Shown here: positions 45,268 to 50,196 of the stretch, piece by piece
Layout of the letters: each line of letters opens with the position of its first letter
Numbering within the stretch: position 1 is the stretch's first letter
DNA from: JACTMI01 sp964618415
GTDB lineage: Bacteria > Acidobacteriota > Thermoanaerobaculia > Multivoradales > JAGPDF01
Assembly (NCBI GenBank): GCA_964618415.1
Contig: CAZUAT010000012.1
Span: 1 to 50,196 of the forward strand
Length of the DNA stretch: 50,196 bases
Direction: 5' to 3'
Translations under genes and position numbers: made by a program
Notes under the pieces: model-generated
What the model saw: only the letters and a program-made list of their open reading frames with translations
Database searches by the model: none
Told to the model about the DNA's origin: nothing

Positions 45268-46410
45268 TCAACGATTGACGTAGCGCCGGAAGTCGACGCC
45301 GAGCATGAGCCCCACCGAAATCCAGGTGGCGAGCGCGAACGAGCCGCCGTACGACAGGAACGGCAGCGGAATGCCGGTGACCGGCACCAGCCCGATCACC
45401 ATGGCGGAGTTGTAGATCACGTGAAAGGCGCTGATCGAGGCGAGCCCGGTGACCAGCAGGATGCCGGCGCGGTCGCGCGATCGCAATGCGATCGACGCGG
45501 CGCTGGCCAGCCAGGCGCCGTAGAGCCCCAGCACTCCGGCGACGCCGAGGAAACCGGCCTCCTCGGCGAGCACCGCCAGGATGAAGTCGGTGTGGCGCGC
45601 CGGCAGGAAGCGCAGCTGGCTCTGCGTGCCCTGCATGTAGCCGCGGCCGGTCAGCTGCCCCGAGCCAACGGCGATCTTCGACTGCTGCACGTGGTAACCG
45701 GCACCGAGCGGGTCCTGCGACGGGGCGAGGAAGGTGACGACACGCTGGCGCTGGTAGTCCTTCATGCCGAACGTCCAGACCAGGCCGACGACCACCACCG
45801 CGACCACTGCCGAGCCGATCAGCAGGCGCGCCCTGACCCCGGCGACCAGCAGCATGCCGGCCAGCATCGGCACGAACATCGCCGCGCCGCCGAGGTCGGG
45901 CTCGACGGCGGTGAGCGCCATCGGCACGGCGGCGATCGCCAGCGCGCGCAGGATGTGGCCGGTCTCGAGCCGGCGTTCGGCGAGCGACGCCAGGTAGCGA
46001 GCCAGGAACAGCGCGGTGGCCAGCTTGGCGAACTCCGACGGCTGCAGGCCGACGCTGCCGAAGCGGAACCACCCGACCGCCCCCCCGGCCTCGTGGCCGA
46101 CGAACAGCACCAGCACGAGCGCCGCCACGCCCGCCGCGTAGAAGATCGGAGCCAGACCGAGCAGCCGGTGGTAGTCGAAGCCGAGCGTCACGACCATGGC
46201 CACCAGACCGGCGGCGCACCAGATCAGCTGGCGTGTGAAGTAGTCGTTCGGCGCCTCGGCGGTCGCCGAACGCACGACGAGCAGCCCGATGGTCGACAGC
46301 GCCAGCGACGCCGCGAGCATGCCCGGATGCAGCCCGGCCAGAGCGGCCAGGCGGGGCCGCTCCTCACGACGCGGCAGGAGACCCGAGATCGACCCGGAAC
46401 CAGAGGGCAT
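45268..46410 (-). CDS. rodA: Rod-shape peptidoglycan glycosyltransferase RodA (SEDS)
   Basis: Polymerises lipid II into glycan strands together with PBP2. 380 residues from ATG 46410, with AAGGAG 4 bp upstream and a 47-bp overlap with mrdA. SEDS motifs: FRFGSVGLQPSEFAKLATAL, TAVEPDLGGAAMFVP, SGQLTGRGYMQGTQSQLRFLPARHTDFI (read in parts), VPVTGIPLPFLSYGGS. About ten membrane helices. Confidence 0.95.
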   Translation of the reverse strand: MPSGSGSISGLLPRREERPRLAALAGLHPGMLAASLALSTIGLLVVRSATAEAPNDYFTRQLIWCAAGLVAMVVTLGFDYHRLLGLAPIFYAAGVAALVLVLFVGHEAGGAVGWFRFGSVGLQPSEFAKLATALFLARYLASLAERRLETGHILRALAIAAVPMALTAVEPDLGGAAMFVPMLAGMLLVAGVRARLLIGSAVVAVVVVGLVWTFGMKDYQRQRVVTFLAPSQDPLGAGYHVQQSKIAVGSGQLTGRGYMQGTQSQLRFLPARHTDFILAVLAEEAGFLGVAGVLGLYGAWLASAASIALRSRDRAGILLVTGLASISAFHVIYNSAMVIGLVPVTGIPLPFLSYGGSFALATWISVGLMLGVDFRRYVNR

Positions 46411-48151
46411 GCAGCTCCTTGGCGATGGGAGCGGCGGAGCGCGATCCCTGACCGCCGTGTTCGACGAAAACGACGATCACCAGCTCCGGCGCTCCGGCCG
46501 GCGCGTACGAGGCGAACCAGGCGTGATTGCGCTGCTCCCAGGGCAGCTGTGAGGTGTCCTGCCAGGCCTCGTGCGAGATCACCTGCGAGGTGCCGGTCTT
46601 GCCGGCCACCTCGACGCCCGGCACGCGGGCCGAGGCGCCGGTGCCACCGCCGTTGACCACCCGCCAGAGGCCGGACCGCACGACGGCGAGGTCGGCCGGG
46701 TCGACGCCGATGGAACGCTCCGGCGGCGTCGGTGCATCGGCAAGCAGGCGCGGCGTGACGAGCCGGCCACCATTGGCCACCGCCGCCATGGCGACGGCGA
46801 CCTGCATCGGCGTGGCCAGCAGCGCGCCCTGGCCGATCGCCACCGAGATCGTCTCGCCCGGGTACCAGGGATGCCGCCGGGCGCGCTGGCTCCAGGCCTC
46901 GTCGGGAACCAGCCCGGTGCGCTCGCCCTCGAGTTCGATGCCGGTCTCGGAGCCGAAGCCGAACTGGCGAGCCCAGCGCGCGATCCGTTCGATACCCAGC
47001 TCGCGCCCGACGGCGTAGAACCAGACGTCGCACGACTTCTCGAGCGCCGACTCCATGTCGACCCAGCCGTGGCCGCCGCGGCGCCAGCAGTGGTACCGGC
47101 GACCGAAGTGCTCGGCTGAACCGGGGCACCAGACGGTGCGCTCCGGCCGCGCCACCCCTTCGGCGAGCGCCGCCGTGGCGACGACGATCTTGAACACCGA
47201 ACCGGGCGGAAAGGCGCTCTGCAGCACCCGGTTCTGCATCGGATGGCGCGGGTTCTCGATCAGCTCGCGCCACTGCGCGGCGCCCAGCCGCTGCGCGAAC
47301 AGGTTGGGATCGTAAGCTGGTGACGAGACGAGCGCGCGCACCGCGCCGTCGCGCGGATCGATCGCCACCACCGCTCCGACCTGGCCTTCGAGGAGGCGCT
47401 CGGCCTGCTGCTGCAGCTCGCCGTCGAGCGTCAGTCGCAGCTGCTCTCCCGGCTGCCCGTACTGACGGCCCTGTTCGGCGATCGGCTGACCGCGGCTGTC
47501 GACCACCACGATGCGCTCGCCGTCGACGCCGCGAAGACGGCGGTCGTAGACCCGCTCGATACCCCGCCGGCCGACCCAGTCGCCCATTTCGAGTTCACTG
47601 CCCGACCGGGTCAGTTCCTCGGCTCGCGCCTCGCCGAGATAGCCGAGCAGATGCGCGGCGTGCGGACCGAGCCGGTAGAGCCGGCGCTGCGTGGCCTCGA
47701 CGTCGAACTCCGAGTGCTCCAGCTCGGCGACCCGGAAGCGCGCCACCTCGCTGAACGACAGGTTCTCGGCCAGCAGCACCGGCTGGAAGCGCGGCACGCG
47801 TTCGTAGCGGGCCAGCACCTCGGCGAGTGCCGCGCGCGGACGCTCCAGCACCTCGGCGGCGAAGTCGAGACTCGAGTCGAGGTCGGCGGCGCGGCTGCGG
47901 TCGAGCAGCAGGTTGTAGGCGGGCAGGTTCTCCACCAGCACCCGGCCGTTGCGGTCGACGATGGTGCCGCGCGGCGCCTCGACCGGCAGCCGGCGCAGGC
48001 GGTTGTTCTCGGCCAGGGTGCGATAGTGACTGCCCTGCACGACCTGCACGAACCAGAACGCACAGGCCAATGCGACCAGTGCGCTGGCGCCGATCCGGGA
48101 CAGGATCCGGACCCGCAGCTGCAATGCGTCCCTGTGCTCGCCGATCTTCAT
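46364..48151 (-). CDS. mrdA: Penicillin-binding protein 2 (transpeptidase MrdA)
   Basis: Cross-links peptidoglycan during elongation with RodA and the MreBCD scaffold. 595 residues from ATG 48151. N-terminal membrane helix (ASALVALACAFWFVQVV), dimerisation domain (APRGTIVDRNGRVLVENLPA), then the transpeptidase domain: SAFPPGSVFKIV (SxxK Ser), KSCDVWFYAVGRELG (SxN position read as SCD), and AGKTGTSQV (KTG). The substitution of Asn by Asp in the second motif is common in PBP2. Confidence 0.94.
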   Translation of the reverse strand: MKIGEHRDALQLRVRILSRIGASALVALACAFWFVQVVQGSHYRTLAENNRLRRLPVEAPRGTIVDRNGRVLVENLPAYNLLLDRSRAADLDSSLDFAAEVLERPRAALAEVLARYERVPRFQPVLLAENLSFSEVARFRVAELEHSEFDVEATQRRLYRLGPHAAHLLGYLGEARAEELTRSGSELEMGDWVGRRGIERVYDRRLRGVDGERIVVVDSRGQPIAEQGRQYGQPGEQLRLTLDGELQQQAERLLEGQVGAVVAIDPRDGAVRALVSSPAYDPNLFAQRLGAAQWRELIENPRHPMQNRVLQSAFPPGSVFKIVVATAALAEGVARPERTVWCPGSAEHFGRRYHCWRRGGHGWVDMESALEKSCDVWFYAVGRELGIERIARWARQFGFGSETGIELEGERTGLVPDEAWSQRARRHPWYPGETISVAIGQGALLATPMQVAVAMAAVANGGRLVTPRLLADAPTPPERSIGVDPADLAVVRSGLWRVVNGGGTGASARVPGVEVAGKTGTSQVISHEAWQDTSQLPWEQRNHAWFASYAPAGAPELVIVVFVEHGGQGSRSAAPIAKELHALWFRVDLGSPAAS

Positions 48152-48230
48152 GCCGCGCGACGCCCCCGAGCCGGCCAAGTTAGCACGTTCGATCGCCCCC
48201 CAAAGGCCCGCCCGGCGGGCAGCGGCGGCC

Positions 48231-48752
48231 TCACCGGGGCAGCGTCAGGGCGTCTGCCCGGCGACGACCACGGCGCGCGGAGAGGCGGCGGCCGAACGCG
48301 CCTGCCAGCGCCGTCCAGGCGAGCCCGGCGACCGCCGTGCTGGCCACCTTGGCGACCAGCCAGAGCAGGGACGGCGCGTCGGTGCCGGCGCGGAACAGGT
48401 AGCCCAGCAGCATCAGGAGAAGGCTCTGGGCGAGCGCCGCGGCGGCGAAGATGGCGGCCAGGGAGCTGCGCCGCTGGACGACCAGCTGCTGCGCGGCCAG
48501 CGCGGTCGCGAAGGCGACCACGCAGTCGGCCAGCCCGTGCAGACCGAACGGACCGCCCGACAGGCTGTCAGCCGTCCAGCCGGCCACCATGCCGCCGAAC
48601 ATCGCCGGCACCGCGTGGCCCTGCCGACCGACCATCACGGCGAGCACCAGGAACAGGTCGACGGCGAGCGGAAAGCCGTTCCACAGCCAGGTGCCGAGGC
48701 AGTGCGCCGCAGTGACCGCGGCGAGGGCGAGGAGGAACCTAACGACCGCCAC
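48231..48752 (-). CDS. mreD: Rod shape-determining protein MreD
   Basis: A 173-residue membrane protein with about five helices (WLWNGFPLAVDLFLVLAVMV, ALAQSLLLMLLGYLF, ASTAVAGLAWTALAGAF). The pattern GMVAGWTADSLSGGPFGLHGLAD matches the family's conserved core. It overlaps mreC by 14 bp. GTG start. Confidence 0.9.
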   Translation of the reverse strand: MAVVRFLLALAAVTAAHCLGTWLWNGFPLAVDLFLVLAVMVGRQGHAVPAMFGGMVAGWTADSLSGGPFGLHGLADCVVAFATALAAQQLVVQRRSSLAAIFAAAALAQSLLLMLLGYLFRAGTDAPSLLWLVAKVASTAVAGLAWTALAGAFGRRLSARRGRRRADALTLPR

Positions 48753-49584
48753 GGCTCTCCCGATCGATCAGTTCGGTCGGCGGCTGCTCGCGCTCGAGCA
48801 GGAAGACGGGCCCCAGGTTGGAGAAGTCGGCCGCCGGGGCGATGGTGATGTGGTGGAACATTTCGCTGCCCGGCTCGACCGCCGTCACGACACCGACCGG
48901 CAGACCGCGCGGATAGACGCCGTCGATGCCGGCAGTGACCAGCCGCTCGCCGACCGCCACCTCGACCTGGCGCGGCACGTAGTCGAGTTCCAGCCGCCCC
49001 GGTCCGGCGCCTCGCAGCACCCCCTGCCGCCGCGCGTCCTCGAGCAGCACCGCGGCAGCGGCAGCGCGGTCGGTCAGCAGCTGCACCTTGGCCCACCGTC
49101 CGGAGACCTCGACGATCCGCCCGATCACTCCCGTCTCGGCGAGCACCGCCTGGTCGCGCCGCGCTCCGCGCGCGCCGACGTCGAGCAGCAGTGTGCGCAG
49201 CTGAGAGTCGCGATCGAAGTAGACGACGCGCGCCGGCCGCAGCACGAAGCCGCTGCCCACCGTCAGGCCCGAGCCGCGCGCCAGCTCCTCCGCTTCCAGG
49301 GCGAGCCCGGACAGGCGCAGGCGCAGCCGCCGCAGCTCGACGACTTCCTCGCGCAGGGCGCGGTTCTCCGCCTCCAGCTCCGCCCGCGACCGGCGCGCGG
49401 CGTGCGCCTCGGCGACCGCGCCGCCGGCGGCGGCGACCAGCCCGCCGAGCGGGGCGGTGAAGCGCAGGAAGGTTCGTTCGAGCAGCGACGGAGGAGCGTC
49501 CGGATCGCGCACCCGGGAGGCGAGCAGGAACAGCTGGCCGACCACCAGCGCCAGGAAGAGGAGGCGGGTGCGGCGCGGGTTCAC
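48739..49584 (-). CDS. mreC: Rod shape-determining protein MreC
   Basis: A 281-residue protein that links MreB to the periplasmic wall-synthesis complex. N-terminal membrane helix (LLFLALVVGQLFLLASRV), coiled coil (RAELEAENRALREEVVELRR), and beta-barrel domain with the family elements GVIGRIVEVSGRWAKVQLLTD and GLPVGVVTAVEPGSEMFHHI (in parts), PAADFSNLGPVFLL. GTG start at 49584, 25 bp from mreB. Confidence 0.92.
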   Translation of the reverse strand: MNPRRTRLLFLALVVGQLFLLASRVRDPDAPPSLLERTFLRFTAPLGGLVAAAGGAVAEAHAARRSRAELEAENRALREEVVELRRLRLRLSGLALEAEELARGSGLTVGSGFVLRPARVVYFDRDSQLRTLLLDVGARGARRDQAVLAETGVIGRIVEVSGRWAKVQLLTDRAAAAAVLLEDARRQGVLRGAGPGRLELDYVPRQVEVAVGERLVTAGIDGVYPRGLPVGVVTAVEPGSEMFHHITIAPAADFSNLGPVFLLEREQPPTELIDRESRGGR

Positions 49585-49609
49585 GATCGACCTGGCCGTC
49601 CGCGCCGGC

Positions 49610-50196
49610 TCAGCGCAGCGACACCTTGCGCAGCAGCTCGATGTCCTGCAGCACCCGGCCGGCGCCCAGCACGACGCAGGCGAGCGGATCCTCGGCCTGG
49701 ACGACGGGCAGGCCGGTCTCGTGCCGCAGCCGCTCGTCGAGACCGCGCAGCAGCGCGCCGCCGCCCGACAGCACGATCCCCTTGTCCATGATGTCGGCCG
49801 ACAGCTCCGGCGGCGTCCGCTCGAGCGCCATGCGCACCGCCTCGACGAGCACGTTGATGGTGTCGGCGAGCGCCTCGCGGATCTCGGCGTCGGAGATCGT
49901 CAGCTCCTTCGGCACGCCCTCGACCAGGTCGCGGCCCTTGATCATCATGGTCAGCGGCTCGCGCAGGGTGAAGGCCGAGCCGATCTCCCACTTGATCTGT
50001 TCGGCGGTGCGCTCGCCGATGAGCAGGTTGTACTTGCGCTTGAGGTAGCCGATGATCGCCTCGTCGAGCTCGTTGCCGGCGACGCGCACCGAGCGCGAGT
50101 AGACGATGCCGGACAGCGAGATCACCGCGATGTCGGTCGTTCCGCCGCCGATGTCGACGATCATGTTGCCCGACGGCTCGGTGATCGGCAGGCCGG
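49610..50196 (-). CDS. mreB: Rod shape-determining protein MreB (5' end outside window)
   Basis: Actin-like cytoskeletal protein that guides lateral wall synthesis. The frame is open beyond the window edge, with AGLPITEPSGNMIVDIGGGT continuing in it, so the ATG at 50164 is internal. Phosphate-2 loop VDIGGGTTDIAVISL, then RVAGNELDEAIIGYLKRKY, ALERTPPELSADIMDKGIVL, SGGGALLRGLDERL, and PLACVVLGAGRVL are typical. First gene of the operon in this window. Confidence 0.96.
   Translation of the reverse strand, partial: GLPITEPSGNMIVDIGGGTTDIAVISLSGIVYSRSVRVAGNELDEAIIGYLKRKYNLLIGERTAEQIKWEIGSAFTLREPLTMMIKGRDLVEGVPKELTISDAEIREALADTINVLVEAVRMALERTPPELSADIMDKGIVLSGGGALLRGLDERLRHETGLPVVQAEDPLACVVLGAGRVLQDIELLRKVSLR

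Overview
This is a roughly 70% GC stretch of a diderm bacterial chromosome. It carries lipoproteins with lipoboxes, an O-antigen-type ABC exporter, a Kdo/heptose-kinase-like protein, HtrA, RNase G and the murein-recycling ligase Mpl. The gene mix (DUF1573, Thr-type 'sulfatases' ending in LGYL, a Ser/Thr kinase with an FG-GAP-like sensor, tandem PilT-like ATPases, class II DAHP synthase, a probable MqnP-type prenyltransferase) suggests Acidobacteriota, perhaps a Thermoanaerobaculia-like lineage. That placement is inference; no rRNA or universal marker tree is available here. Coding density is very high: no gap exceeds about 230 bp, and no tRNA, rRNA, CRISPR array or insertion sequence was recognised.

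Layout. 1-2319: the end of an RHS protein with a variable tip, a lipoprotein directly behind it, and a second, N-terminally truncated RHS core sharing a 79-bp near-identical repeat; base composition is visibly lower in GC than the rest. 2300-8402: DUF1573 lipid/periplasm-side protein, Mpl, a TPR membrane protein, an RDD protein and a membrane protein. 8459-16106 (minus): a complete F1Fo ATP synthase operon (atpZ-atpI-atpB-atpE-atpF-atpH-atpA-atpG-atpD-atpC), with a strong stem-loop between atpE and atpF and an unusual insertion of about 70 residues in the alpha subunit. 16309-21249: a zinc-ribbon DUF2007 protein, an acyl-CoA carboxylase carboxyltransferase, and a transmembrane Ser/Thr kinase. 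21310-24043: two tandem alkaline-phosphatase-superfamily lipoproteins. 24155-27573: a small basic protein, then rpiB-glyA-class II DAHP synthase, translationally coupled. 27489-28240: a PIN-domain toxin-like gene and a possible partner.

28311-36182 (plus): UbiA-type prenyltransferase, two PilT-family ATPases, then a run yggT-divIVA-(small protein/AbiEii-like pair)-hutI-EVE-EEP nuclease. 36188-39828 (minus): orphan Leu/Ile/Val-type binding lipoprotein, Wzm/Wzt-like exporter and DUF3467. 39941-41606: a possibly leaderless zinc-ribbon gene and an HtrA protease. 41643-50196 (minus): the rod-shape operon mreB-mreC-mreD-mrdA-rodA-rng, followed by an unusual fusion of a Kdo-kinase-like domain with a TIM-barrel glycoside-hydrolase-like domain.

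The most noteworthy points are the AtpA insertion, the atpE/atpF stem-loop, the kinase-hydrolase fusion coupled to rng, a recurring extended -10 promoter element (TGNTANNNT), the paired Thr-nucleophile 'sulfatases', an AbiEii-like pair embedded in a housekeeping operon, and the RHS tip/lipoprotein pair.
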